From: Gimesia aquarii
Lineage (GTDB): Bacteria > Planctomycetota > Planctomycetia > Planctomycetales > Planctomycetaceae
Direction of reading: 5' to 3'
Assembly: GCF_007748195.1 (NCBI RefSeq)
Contig: NZ_CP037920.1
Location: 6,387,300 to 6,451,299, forward strand
DNA length: 64,000 nt
Part shown: piece by piece, positions 1 to 8,295 of the stretch
Numbering within the stretch: the first letter of the stretch is position 1
Layout: every line of letters begins with the position of its first letter
The notes under the pieces: model-generated
Databases searched by the model: none
What the model was told of the DNA's origin: nothing
Seen by the model: only the letters and a program-made list of their open reading frames with translations
Translations under genes and position numbers: made by a program

Positions 1-403
1 TGCCGGATATCGGTATAAACGACGCATCATCGATCGCCTCACAAAAAAAGGATATCAAGTTGAAGATCTGGGGACTGATTCCACAGAGTCGGTTGATTAT
101 CCAGACTTTATCTTTCCAGCAGCAAAAGCCGTTGCTGAAGGGAAGTTCGAACGAGGGATTGTGCTGGGCGGTTCGGGGAATGGTGAAGCCATGGCCGCAA
201 ATCGAATCAAGGGAATTCGCTGTGCCGTCTGCTGGAATGAAAAATCTGCCCGTTTAGCCCGCATGCATAATAATGCGAATATGATTTCGTTAGGCGAGCG
301 CATGATTTCCATTGAGGATGTTTACGAAATCATTGACATCTGGCTGAGCACTCCCTTCGAAGAAGGTCGGCATAACACTCGTATTCAGAAGCTTGACCAA
401 TAA
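1..403 (+). CDS. rpiB: RpiB/LacAB family sugar-phosphate isomerase, 3' part
   Basis: The frame is open from the window edge (first full codon at base 2), so the start lies outside. The protein would interconvert ribose 5-phosphate and ribulose 5-phosphate in the pentose phosphate pathway. The core reads GIVLGGSGNGEAMAANR, followed by GIRCAVCW and an ARMHNNANM segment, all typical of the RpiB/LacA/LacB fold. The cysteine base of E. coli RpiB (CGTG motif) is absent. The GGSGNGE form matches the actinobacterial-type enzyme, in which a glutamate is the base, and that glutamate is present here. The terminal HNTRIQKL is also family-like. The family assignment is firm; the exact sugar substrate is inferred. 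Confidence 0.85.
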   Translation, partial: AGYRYKRRIIDRLTKKGYQVEDLGTDSTESVDYPDFIFPAAKAVAEGKFERGIVLGGSGNGEAMAANRIKGIRCAVCWNEKSARLARMHNNANMISLGERMISIEDVYEIIDIWLSTPFEEGRHNTRIQKLDQ

Positions 404-807
404 GCCAATCAATCACAGAAATACTAAAAAGCAATATAGCGCACTGATGCGACATTCAGGATACGTACTCTCTACAAAATTTTCTGTTTCTAGAACGCCT
501 TCTGTCCCTCACAAAAACAAAACGGCTTTTCTCAGTTCACCTCTACCCGTCAACCTCTCTCGGTTTGTTCAGATCCTAATACACGGAGTGATAACAACGG
601 GACATCAGGCCTCATAATAAACACATTGGTCGAACATTCGTTCGATTTCTAGTAAGCAAAAGATAAACAAGAAAACGGTTTCCATTCAACGTAGTCATCA
701 GAAATCAACCTTGTTTTGTAAACGGCGTTGACAAAATAAAATTGTCGTGTAGACTGAATAGATTCAACAGAAAATCCGTGTTTTTGAATCAACCGAAAGT
801 ACACACG
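404..807. other. Intergenic region upstream of PSD1 gene
   Basis: No convincing gene is seen in these roughly 400 bases. The 3' end holds a promoter-like pair of hexamers (listed separately) and a short dyad GACAA...TTGTC at 730-746. The rest is A+T-rich sequence with no strong hairpin followed by a T-run. Confidence 0.5.
728..755 (+). promoter_or_regulatory. Putative sigma-70-type promoter for PSD1/DUF1501 operon
   Basis: A perfect TTGACA at 728-733 is followed after 16 bases by TAGACT at 750-755 (4 of 6 matches to TATAAT). Transcription would begin near 762, downstream of the TTG codon at 742. This supports the ATG at 808 as the real start of the following gene. Confidence 0.45.
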
Positions 808-3792
808 ATGCATTCGCGATTCGCTTCACTGCTGCTCTTTATGAGTCTGCTCGTTTTATGCCCAGCTACCCTAACAAAAGCCGCTGAGGGACCACCTGAT
901 TTTGAAACAAAGATTGCTCCCTTATTGATTAAACGTTGTGTCGAGTGTCACCAGGGGCACAATCCCTCCGGGAACTTGTCCCTCATCTCTCGGTCAGGTT
1001 TGCTCAAAGGGGGAGACTCCGGGGCAGTCGTTGATTTTGACACAGCGGAAACGAGTTCCCTGCTCCAAAGAGTTCATGATGGAGAAATGCCTCCCGAAAA
1101 ACAGGGACGTCCGCAAAAATTGCCGGCAGAGGAAATCAAACTACTCGAAAGCTGGATTGCATCAGGCGCGCCTTGGCCTCAAGGGCGAACATTAGATTTG
1201 TTCGAACGAACGACAGAAATACGCGCCGGGCGAGACTGGTGGTCTCTACAACCGGTTGAACGTCCTAAAATTCCAAGATTGAAATCACAACAGCAACCAA
1301 CGAATCCTATTGATGCCTTCATTCTCGCACGGTTGGAAAAAAGACAGATGTCGCCGGCTCCCCTGGCGGACAAACGAACTCTGATAAGACGCTTGTACTA
1401 CAATTTGATTGGTCTTCCACCAACGAATGCACAGATCAAGCATTTTGTAAATGATAGCTCACCTCAAGCCTGGGAAAAGGTCATCGACAAATTACTTGAT
1501 TCTCCACAATACGGAGAACGCTGGGCTCGTTATTGGCTTGATCTCGTCCGCTATGCAGATACGAGTGGTTATGAACGTGATCAGGAAAAACCGTTCGCGT
1601 GGAAATACCGTGACTGGGTCGTACAGGCATTCAATTCAGATTTGCCCTACCACCAGTTTATCGTTGAACAACTTGCAGGAGATGAAATTCCCAATCGCAG
1701 CAAACGTTCGGTCATCGCAACAGGTTTCCTTCGTTTGGGAACCTGGAATGATGAACCCAACGATCCTCTCGACTATCAATATGATCGGCTGGAAGATCTG
1801 GTGCATACTACCTCGTCGGCGTTTCTTGGTATGACTGTCAAATGCGCACGCTGTCACGCACACAAATTTGATCCCATCACTCAGGAAGATTACTATCGAA
1901 TGGCCTCCGCATTTTGGGCGGGTCCCATTGCACCGCGCGCCCGCAAGCTGCTGGGAGGCCCCAATACAGATGAGCTGGGTTTTTCAGATGTTCTCGGATG
2001 GACTGATCTGAATGCAGAAACTCCACCACTTTATGTACTGAAAAATGGAGAACGAGAACATCCTCTACAAGAAGTAATACCGGCTTCGTTGTCGATGATT
2101 CCAAAACTGGAACACCCCTTCGCCACTCCCCCAGAGGAAGCAAAAACGACTCACCGACGATTACAACTCGCACACTGGATTACCAACTCAAATCATCCGC
2201 TGACTGCGAGAGTCTTAGTGAATCGGTTGTGGCTGCATCATTTTGGAGAAGGCATTGTTCGCTCCCCAAACAACTTTGGTTTTCTGGCAGATCCGCCTAC
2301 TCACCCAGACCTCCTGGATTGGCTGTCCGCAGAATTCACCAGTGGTGGCTGGACCATAAAACGAATGCATAAATTAATCCTGACATCAAGAACCTGGCGA
2401 CAATCCTCTTTGCATCCCAGATTCGCAGAGTATCAAGATCAGGATGCGGGAAACCGTCTCTGGTGGCGGGCAGAACGAAGGCGTCTTGACGCGGAAGCCT
2501 TACGAGATTCAATGTTAGCAACAACGGGTGAACTTGATTTGCAACTAGGAGGCCCCGGCTTTCACCCCACAATCAGCCCTGAAGCGCTTGAAGGACTTTC
2601 AAAAAAGTCAGCCGACTGGCAAGCATCGCCGGCTGAACAACAAAAAAGACGCAGTCTTTATATGTATGCTAAGCGCGGGTTGCTTCCACCGATGATGACC
2701 ACTTTTGATTTTTGCAACCCAACACAACCTTGTGGGAAACGCGATGTGACAACCGTTCCCACACAATCGTTGGCACTTTTGAATAATCAATTCACTCATC
2801 TTCGAAGTGAGGCACTGGCGCAGAAAATTTCGGCTGAGAATATCGAACCCCGGATCCAAGTTCGGCAATTGTGGAGAAAAGTTTACGGGAGAGAGCCATC
2901 GCTCGATGAAACAGGCTTAGCAATGCAGCACCTTTCGATTCAACGTCAGCGATTTGAGAAAAATCACCTCCATCCACAATCTCAAAATAACAAAGGACTT
3001 GCTCCGCAATTAGAGAAGATGCAAAAAGCGCTGGTTCTACTCCTTCGTGCAGACGAAGGGATTACCGCCGATTCATCTGGTCGAGTTTCCGAATGGCGGG
3101 ATCAATCGGGGCATCACCATCACGCCTGGCAGACAACAACTCACAGCCAACCACTTTTGGATCTTGAAGGATTTGGCAACAGACATCCGGCCATTCTATT
3201 TGACGGAAAACGGCGTTTTCTGCATTTACAAGGTGCATTGCTTAAAAAACAGGAGCATACCATCATCGCTGTTGTCAACGATCAAGGGGCTCCCGGGCAT
3301 CGGGAAATTCTCTCCAATTGGAATGGCGCAGCAGGTAATGCAGGAACATCTCTGTTCCTGGGGCTGACTGCAAAGCAGACTGTCCGATTCAGCGATTACT
3401 TCCCAAACGCAGGAACAATCCAGAACCGGAAGAAGCCGTTTCTCATCACTGCAATCAACGGAGCGGAAAAGTCAGCCGTATATCAAAACGGACATCAGTT
3501 AGCATCCCGTGCACACTCTCTTGCTCCTCGAAATCTCTCGACAGACTGGGTGATCGGACAACAGGGAAATATCAACGGTGAATTTTGGAATGGTGGAATC
3601 GCAGAGCTTCGCGTTTATTCCCGCGCCCTTTCGGACGTCGAGCGAATGTTAGTCGAATTTGAAATTTGCCGACGTCATGGTATCCCTTTTCAAAAACCCA
3701 AAGTCACACCACAGCTGACACCAAAAGTCCTCGCACTGGCTTCGCTCTGTCATGTCTTGTTGAACTCGAATGAATTTCTATACGTAGATTGA
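808..3792 (+). CDS. PSD1 and planctomycete cytochrome c domain protein (DUF1549/DUF1553) with LamG-like insert
   Basis: This large exported protein belongs to the planctomycete family that carries an N-terminal cytochrome-c-like domain (PSCyt1), DUF1549 and DUF1553. The ATG at 808 opens a clear signal peptide (SLLLFMSLLVLCPATLTKAA); an in-frame TTG at 742 would precede it with implausible sequence. A haem-attachment motif RCVECH lies about 30 residues into the mature protein. The DUF1549 signature CARCHAHKFDP is present near base 1840. The C-terminal DUF1553 is interrupted: bases about 3020-3690 encode a concanavalin/LamG-like beta domain (LLRADEG ... AELRVYSRALSD), after which DUF1553 resumes and ends at NSNEFLYVD. 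The gene lies 8 bases upstream of a DUF1501 gene, its usual partner. The reaction is unknown; a role at the cell surface in polysaccharide handling is inferred. Confidence 0.88.
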   Translation: MHSRFASLLLFMSLLVLCPATLTKAAEGPPDFETKIAPLLIKRCVECHQGHNPSGNLSLISRSGLLKGGDSGAVVDFDTAETSSLLQRVHDGEMPPEKQGRPQKLPAEEIKLLESWIASGAPWPQGRTLDLFERTTEIRAGRDWWSLQPVERPKIPRLKSQQQPTNPIDAFILARLEKRQMSPAPLADKRTLIRRLYYNLIGLPPTNAQIKHFVNDSSPQAWEKVIDKLLDSPQYGERWARYWLDLVRYADTSGYERDQEKPFAWKYRDWVVQAFNSDLPYHQFIVEQLAGDEIPNRSKRSVIATGFLRLGTWNDEPNDPLDYQYDRLEDLVHTTSSAFLGMTVKCARCHAHKFDPITQEDYYRMASAFWAGPIAPRARKLLGGPNTDELGFSDVLGWTDLNAETPPLYVLKNGEREHPLQEVIPASLSMIPKLEHPFATPPEEAKTTHRRLQLAHWITNSNHPLTARVLVNRLWLHHFGEGIVRSPNNFGFLADPPTHPDLLDWLSAEFTSGGWTIKRMHKLILTSRTWRQSSLHPRFAEYQDQDAGNRLWWRAERRRLDAEALRDSMLATTGELDLQLGGPGFHPTISPEALEGLSKKSADWQASPAEQQKRRSLYMYAKRGLLPPMMTTFDFCNPTQPCGKRDVTTVPTQSLALLNNQFTHLRSEALAQKISAENIEPRIQVRQLWRKVYGREPSLDETGLAMQHLSIQRQRFEKNHLHPQSQNNKGLAPQLEKMQKALVLLLRADEGITADSSGRVSEWRDQSGHHHHAWQTTTHSQPLLDLEGFGNRHPAILFDGKRRFLHLQGALLKKQEHTIIAVVNDQGAPGHREILSNWNGAAGNAGTSLFLGLTAKQTVRFSDYFPNAGTIQNRKKPFLITAINGAEKSAVYQNGHQLASRAHSLAPRNLSTDWVIGQQGNINGEFWNGGIAELRVYSRALSDVERMLVEFEICRRHGIPFQKPKVTPQLTPKVLALASLCHVLLNSNEFLYVD

Positions 3793-3800
3793 GAATTGCC

Positions 3801-5264
3801 ATGCCGAATCATGTTTTATTTCCCTGCCGCCGATCACGACGTGAGTTTGTCTGGGAAATGGGTGCCGGTTTCGCAGGACTTGCACTGACAAGTTTACTCA
3901 GCAAAGATGGCTTCTTCGAACGATATGCCTTAGCTGAGAGCCCACAAAGAACATTAAATCCAGCCGCTGCGAAAAGACCACAACTCAAGCCACGGGCCAA
4001 AGCATGCATCTTTCTGATGATGAACGGTGCGCCCTCACAAGTCGATACATTTGATTATAAGCCAGAGCTGCAAAAGTTTGCCGGAAAGCAACTCCCAGCA
4101 GACAAAAAATTCACTAATTCTGGTGGTCGAAAAGTGGGATACTTGACGCCAGCCTGGAGGAAATTTCAGCCTGGTGGTGAAAGTGGTTTACTGATCTCAG
4201 ACTATTTCCCCAATGTCCGCAAGCATGCTGATAAACTTTGTGTGCTCAACTCCTGCCATACTGACAGCCATGCTCATGGGTCAGCACTTGTTGCAATGAA
4301 TACTGGAAAAACTCTCATTGGAAGACCATCACTGGGAAGCTGGTGTGTTTATGGACTGGGAACAGAAAATGAAAGTCTTCCCGGATATGTCGTGATTCTG
4401 GACAAGCGAGGTGGTCCCATTAGTGGGCAACCAAACTGGTCGAGTGGATTCATGCCCGCCACTCATACGGGTACGCTGTTTCGACCTCAGGGTGATCCTA
4501 TTCTCGACTTGAAAGGTCCCGGCCATATTACCCAGGCTGTCCAACGCGAACAGCTTGACCTCCTGGCACAAATCAACCAACGTCATCTCGACGCCAGACC
4601 TGGTGGACAGGAACTCGCAGCGCGGATCAATAGCTACGAACTCGCCTATCGCATGCAGACGGCGACACCTGACGCTGTCGACTTATCACAGGAAACCGAA
4701 AGTACCCTCAAGATGTATGGTATAGGTAAGCAGCCAACCGACGAATATGGCCGCAATTGTCTCATTGCACGCCGTCTCGTGGAAAAAGGCGTTCGATTCA
4801 TTCAACTCTATTCCGGTGGAGGGCATCTCGAAGAAACCTGGGACGCACATGAAAGCATCGAAAAGAACCACGGTCGACATGGAGCAGAAGTTGATCAACC
4901 GATCGCCGCACTCTTGACCGACCTCGAACAGCGTGGGATGTTAGAAGACACATTGATTGTCTGGGGAGGAGAATTTGGCCGCATGCCATTCAGTGAAGGG
5001 AAAGACGCTCCGGGACGAAATCATAATCCCTATGGGTTCAGTATGTGGCTGGCCGGAGGTGGAGTCAAACCTGGAACAACCTATGGCAAAACAGATGAGT
5101 TCGGTTTTGAGGCTGCTGAAAATAAGGTCCATCTTCATGATCTCCACGCTACAATTCTACAAATTATGGGGCTAGACCATGAACGACTGACCTATTTTCA
5201 TCAGGGGAGAGATGAAAGCTTGACGGATGTCGGAGGGAAGGTTATTCATGATATTCTTGCCTGA
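3801..5264 (+). CDS. DUF1501 domain-containing protein, Tat-exported
   Basis: A DUF1501 protein (alkaline phosphatase/sulfatase-like fold, no established reaction) of about 487 residues. The ATG at 3801 gives an N-terminus with a twin-arginine signal, CRRSRREFVWEMGAGFAG, and an AL-rich hydrophobic stretch. Family motifs visible are FLMMNGAPSQVDTFDYKP, the SCHTDSHAHGSAL segment, GGHLEETWDAHE and the late WGGEFGRMPF. It follows the PSD1 gene by 8 bases, so the two are almost certainly one transcript. This pairing is a hallmark of planctomycete genomes, where tens of copies are common. An in-frame TTG at 3789 is a less likely start because it lies before the Tat motif and overlaps the upstream stop. 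Confidence 0.9.
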   Translation: MPNHVLFPCRRSRREFVWEMGAGFAGLALTSLLSKDGFFERYALAESPQRTLNPAAAKRPQLKPRAKACIFLMMNGAPSQVDTFDYKPELQKFAGKQLPADKKFTNSGGRKVGYLTPAWRKFQPGGESGLLISDYFPNVRKHADKLCVLNSCHTDSHAHGSALVAMNTGKTLIGRPSLGSWCVYGLGTENESLPGYVVILDKRGGPISGQPNWSSGFMPATHTGTLFRPQGDPILDLKGPGHITQAVQREQLDLLAQINQRHLDARPGGQELAARINSYELAYRMQTATPDAVDLSQETESTLKMYGIGKQPTDEYGRNCLIARRLVEKGVRFIQLYSGGGHLEETWDAHESIEKNHGRHGAEVDQPIAALLTDLEQRGMLEDTLIVWGGEFGRMPFSEGKDAPGRNHNPYGFSMWLAGGGVKPGTTYGKTDEFGFEAAENKVHLHDLHATILQIMGLDHERLTYFHQGRDESLTDVGGKVIHDILA

Positions 5265-5378
5265 AACGGTTTGTTATCATCACGGTTGAAAATCGTGAGC
5301 CTCTTTGAGTAGTAATAAATCGATTATCCAAATTTGTTTCAATTGGTAACGGTAGTAGTTTTTTTCTCAAGGAATTTT

Positions 5379-6566
5379 ATGACCACTTTCGTATCTTCTC
5401 AGCCACAAATACTCAGCCAGATGAATGAGCGTATGGTGTTGCGCATCTTGCGCGATAACGGCCCCAGTTCTCGAGCTGAAGTCAAGCGGCTTTCAGGAGT
5501 CACAGCTCCCACAGTTTCCAAAGCAGTCTCTTCACTCTTGAAGTCAGGAATGCTTGAGGAATTTGATACACCGGTGAATATGCGTGGTCGGCCGGCCAAA
5601 AGACTTCGTCTGGCAGAAAAAACGGCACAGGTGGTAGGGCTGGTTGTCGATTCTCCACACTGCCGTATTGTTACGACTGGCCTTGATGGTACGATTCGAG
5701 ATGGATCGCATCAAGAATTTCCTATCCCTGGTACTTACGAAGAGTTATTGGAAACGGTAATCAATCGCATCACGACATTGAAATCGATCGATGGAGTCAA
5801 AACATTGGGGGTTGGTATCAGTTTGCCTGGCCTCTTTGATTATCGAGAGGGTCGTTCCATTCTTTCACCCAATGTCCCGATTACAAACACTCAATGCATT
5901 GGGAAGGATCTATCGGAACGACTGGGACTAACGTGTGTTGTGCTACAGGAAACCGATGCACTCTGCCTTGCTGAAAGCAATTCTGGCCTGGCGCGAGGAA
6001 TTGACGACTTCGCGATGCTCGATGTCAGCACAGGTATTGGTTTAGGCGTGTTGATTGAAGGCCGCTTGCTCAAAGGAAGAAGCGGGTTTGCAGGTGAAAT
6101 CGGTCATTTGCCGATGGTTCCTGACGGAATCTTGTGCGGCTGTGGACGCGTTGGTTGCCTGGAAACGATAGCCAGCGACACCGCACTTGCCAGGCTCGTC
6201 TCAAATCGCATCGGTCGACAACTCGACATTGAAGAGATCATCGAACTCGTTCGGGCAGACGAACTCAATGTCGCTACCGAATTAGACCAGGTCGCACAAC
6301 AGCTCTCCTTTGCACTTGTCACTACAATTAATCTCTTTAACCCTCAGACGCTCTTTATTTACAGCCGTATGTTCGATATTGATCCCTCGCTCTTCGAGCG
6401 TCTCATTGAACGTACGGAAACAGCGGCACTGACATCTTCATTTCGTGACTGCCGCATTGAGCGTGCCAAAGGTAGCAAACGGGAAGGTGCCATTGCAGCC
6501 ATTATTGAACACTTAACCGACTCGCGTATCTCCGAATCGAATCCACACTTCTTGAAAGTATTATAA
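5379..6566 (+). CDS. ROK family transcriptional regulator (NagC/XylR-like)
   Basis: A 395-residue ROK repressor. The ATG at 5379 follows an AAGGA site by 5 bases and is preferred over the upstream in-frame ATG at 5334. Residues about 10-75 form a winged helix-turn-helix (MNERMVLRILRDNGPSSRAE ... VTAPTVSKAVSSLLKSGMLEE). The rest is the ROK sugar-kinase-like fold, with the DVSTGIGLG phosphate-loop region and the zinc site GH...CGCGRVGCLE. Such proteins repress sugar-catabolic genes and respond to a sugar or sugar phosphate. It lies after the PSD1/DUF1501 operon in the same direction but with its own gap, so linkage to that operon is only possible. The ligand cannot be read from the sequence. 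Confidence 0.9.
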   Translation: MTTFVSSQPQILSQMNERMVLRILRDNGPSSRAEVKRLSGVTAPTVSKAVSSLLKSGMLEEFDTPVNMRGRPAKRLRLAEKTAQVVGLVVDSPHCRIVTTGLDGTIRDGSHQEFPIPGTYEELLETVINRITTLKSIDGVKTLGVGISLPGLFDYREGRSILSPNVPITNTQCIGKDLSERLGLTCVVLQETDALCLAESNSGLARGIDDFAMLDVSTGIGLGVLIEGRLLKGRSGFAGEIGHLPMVPDGILCGCGRVGCLETIASDTALARLVSNRIGRQLDIEEIIELVRADELNVATELDQVAQQLSFALVTTINLFNPQTLFIYSRMFDIDPSLFERLIERTETAALTSSFRDCRIERAKGSKREGAIAAIIEHLTDSRISESNPHFLKVL

Positions 6567-6673
6567 CAAAATCATAAACCATTAAGGTTTGCTTTTCAGG
6601 TCAATATTAAATGGAGTGTGATCAACATCTACATTTATTTTGAGGGTGGATTTTTTGTTATACTACTCAGGAA

Positions 6674-6740
6674 TTTTAATCATCCCTCAATGAATGGCAT
6701 CACAAAGTCGGCGATTATCATTTGATTATAGGCCTTTTAA
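6674..6740 (+). repeat. Diverged 67-bp repeat, copy 1 (decayed terminator-like)
   Basis: This stretch aligns without gaps to 8221-8287 at 52 of 67 positions, and 13 of the 15 differences are transitions. In this copy the hairpin arms (AAGTCGGCG ... ATAGGCCTT) no longer pair well, whereas copy 2 forms a good terminator. The two copies bracket the sigma factor/membrane protein pair. Confidence 0.7.
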
Positions 6741-7117
6741 ATCCAAAATTGAGGCGATCTACCAACTATTTATTGTTCAAAACGAGAATTTGTCTGCGAC
6801 ATTAATCGTCTACATCGAACATCCCTAACATAGGGAGTGTAAAAAAATTCACGCAACGCGGGTCGCCATTCACTCTCAAATTCTTGCTGGGCAATCTCAT
6901 CATCGCTCTCAATTCTCCATGCGGCTATCTGGATGAATATCATTGCAGGCACCCTCTTGCATTCCGAATTTCGATTCGCATTCATATTAAGGTGCGTGTT
7001 GGAGTGATAAGGATTCAAGCTGATACAATAACAGAACGATCCCAACCGTCAGACCTTCTCATTCAGAGTTCATCGATGGTATTTGTGGACTAAGATTATA
7101 AGCTTTTCGGTACCCCC

Positions 7118-7134
7118 ATTTCGCGAAGCGAAAT
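7118..7134. promoter_or_regulatory. Perfect palindrome upstream of sigma factor gene
   Basis: ATTTCGC-GAA-GCGAAAT is a perfect 7-bp inverted repeat with a 3-base spacer, about 125 bases before the sigma gene. No T-run follows it, so it looks more like an operator or processing site than a terminator. Function is not known. Confidence 0.3.
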
Positions 7135-7259
7135 ATTCTCCAAATCAAAGAAAATTTTCACATATTCGCATATCTTTTTCGAACACTACGAACAAAAAAT
7201 GCCTCTTTAAAAGATAAACAAAAGAGAAAAGGCCCACAGATGTCTTCGGGGTTTAATAT

Positions 7260-7829
7260 ATGAAAAGCAGCCGGAAAGAGACTCAATGGGTATTGAGAGC
7301 ACAATCCGGAGACACTGATGCATTGGATTCGTTGCTTAATGCGATTCAGGAGCCCATTTATCGTTACATCGTCAATTTAGTGAACAATGAGCATTTGGCA
7401 GATGACATTCTTCAAGAAGTGTTCCTACTGGTTGTTCGAAAGATTTACTGGATCAAAGATGCACGTGCGTTCCGACCGTGGGTCTACCGTATCGCAAGCC
7501 GGGAAACTTTTCGTAGTCTTCGACGGGAACGTCACAAGCCTGAACAGCCCCAAGACCCACACTTATTAGAATCTGTGGAAGAGATGTCCCATTTTGTATT
7601 AACTGATCAAGAAATAGCAGAAGCTCTGATGAAATTGTTGGATCAAGTTTCGCCGGCAAGTAGTGCCGTCTTGAACCTGCACTACTTACACGAGATGAGC
7701 TTACAGGAAGTAGCCGACATTCTCGAGATTTCGATTGGCACAGCAAAATCTCGTCTTTCGTACGGTCTTTCAACACTGCGCGAAAAACTAGGCCCGAGTT
7801 TTCGAGACGGCCAACACAGTACTGAATGA
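7260..7829 (+). CDS. RNA polymerase sigma factor, sigma-70 family (ECF type)
   Basis: A 189-residue ECF-type sigma factor. Region 2 is visible as LADDILQEVFLLVVRKIYWI followed by AFRPWVYRIASRETFRSLRRER, which should contact the -10 element and core polymerase. Region 4 is LHEMSLQEVADILEISIG with a following TAKSRLSYGLSTLREKL helix, the -35-binding helix-turn-helix. The next gene, 37 bases downstream on the same strand, encodes a small two-helix membrane protein in the position usually held by an anti-sigma factor. The pair is flanked by the two copies of the 67-bp repeat. Its regulon is unknown. Confidence 0.88.
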   Translation: MKSSRKETQWVLRAQSGDTDALDSLLNAIQEPIYRYIVNLVNNEHLADDILQEVFLLVVRKIYWIKDARAFRPWVYRIASRETFRSLRRERHKPEQPQDPHLLESVEEMSHFVLTDQEIAEALMKLLDQVSPASSAVLNLHYLHEMSLQEVADILEISIGTAKSRLSYGLSTLREKLGPSFRDGQHSTE

Positions 7830-7866
7830 AATCAACATAACTAGATTCTGATTTGGGAGTGAATAC

Positions 7867-8205
7867 ATGAATAATTCATCAAAATTTGACAGGATCCGTC
7901 GATCAGCCCTAGACAGTGTCGAACAATCGGAACGTCATTTTCGAAAGGCAATCGTTGGATTTGCCTTTATTGAAGGGACGTGTTGGATTGGATATATCAC
8001 ACTGGCAGCGTTTTCCTTTTCGCTGCCCGTATTGATTGGGGTAGCTGCAGTCGCAGTGTATGTCATGGTGACCGGTGCCCTAATGGGGCTGAAACTTCAC
8101 ATGGACGCCTGCACGCAAAGAACACTTACCGCTATTGAACTGCTGGCGGAGGATGAACCGGATGATAACAACAGCGATACTGGTCTAAGCGATAAAAAGA
8201 CATAA
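7867..8205 (+). CDS. Small membrane protein, partner of ECF sigma factor
   Basis: A 112-residue protein I do not recognise. A GGGAG site precedes the ATG. The N-terminal 30 residues are charged and soluble. Two membrane segments follow (about residues 32-52, IVGFAFIEGTCWIGYITLAAF, and 56-78, LPVLIGVAAVAVYVMVTGAL). The tail is acidic and hydrophilic (LAEDEPDDNNSDTG). No zinc-finger anti-sigma motif (HxxxCxxC) is present, so it is not a classical ZAS anti-sigma factor. Its position directly behind a sigma gene suggests a membrane-linked regulator; that is inference from context only. Confidence 0.7.
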   Translation: MNNSSKFDRIRRSALDSVEQSERHFRKAIVGFAFIEGTCWIGYITLAAFSFSLPVLIGVAAVAVYVMVTGALMGLKLHMDACTQRTLTAIELLAEDEPDDNNSDTGLSDKKT

Positions 8206-8220
8206 AACGTCTTGAGAGAG

Positions 8221-8287
8221 TTTTAACCATCCTTCGATGAATGACATTACAAAGCCGGCAATCATTATTTGGTTGCTGGCTTTTTTA
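8221..8287 (+). terminator. Rho-independent terminator within 67-bp repeat, copy 2
   Basis: AAAGCCGGCAA (8251-8261) pairs with TTGCTGGCTTT (8273-8283), with one G-U pair, and runs into T6. It ends the sigma factor/membrane protein transcript and sits 9 bases before the end of the convergent gene. The whole 67-bp block is the better preserved copy of the sequence at 6674-6740. Confidence 0.75.
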
Positions 8288-8295
8288 CTGCGAAT

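Larger units (their letters stand above)
6567..7259. other. Long intergenic region between ROK gene and sigma factor
   Basis: No convincing gene is seen; a minus-strand open frame at 6770-7045 has no recognisable features. The region contains a weak AAACC...GGTTT hairpin at 6576-6590 that may end the ROK transcript, one copy of a 67-bp repeat at 6674-6740, and a perfect palindrome at 7118-7134. The last 100 bases before the sigma gene are strongly A+T-rich, as expected for a promoter region. Confidence 0.5.

Noticed and set aside
6770-7045. Minus-strand open frame of 91 codons
   Set aside because: No domain, ribosome site or conserved-looking composition; it lies in an A+T-rich regulatory region.
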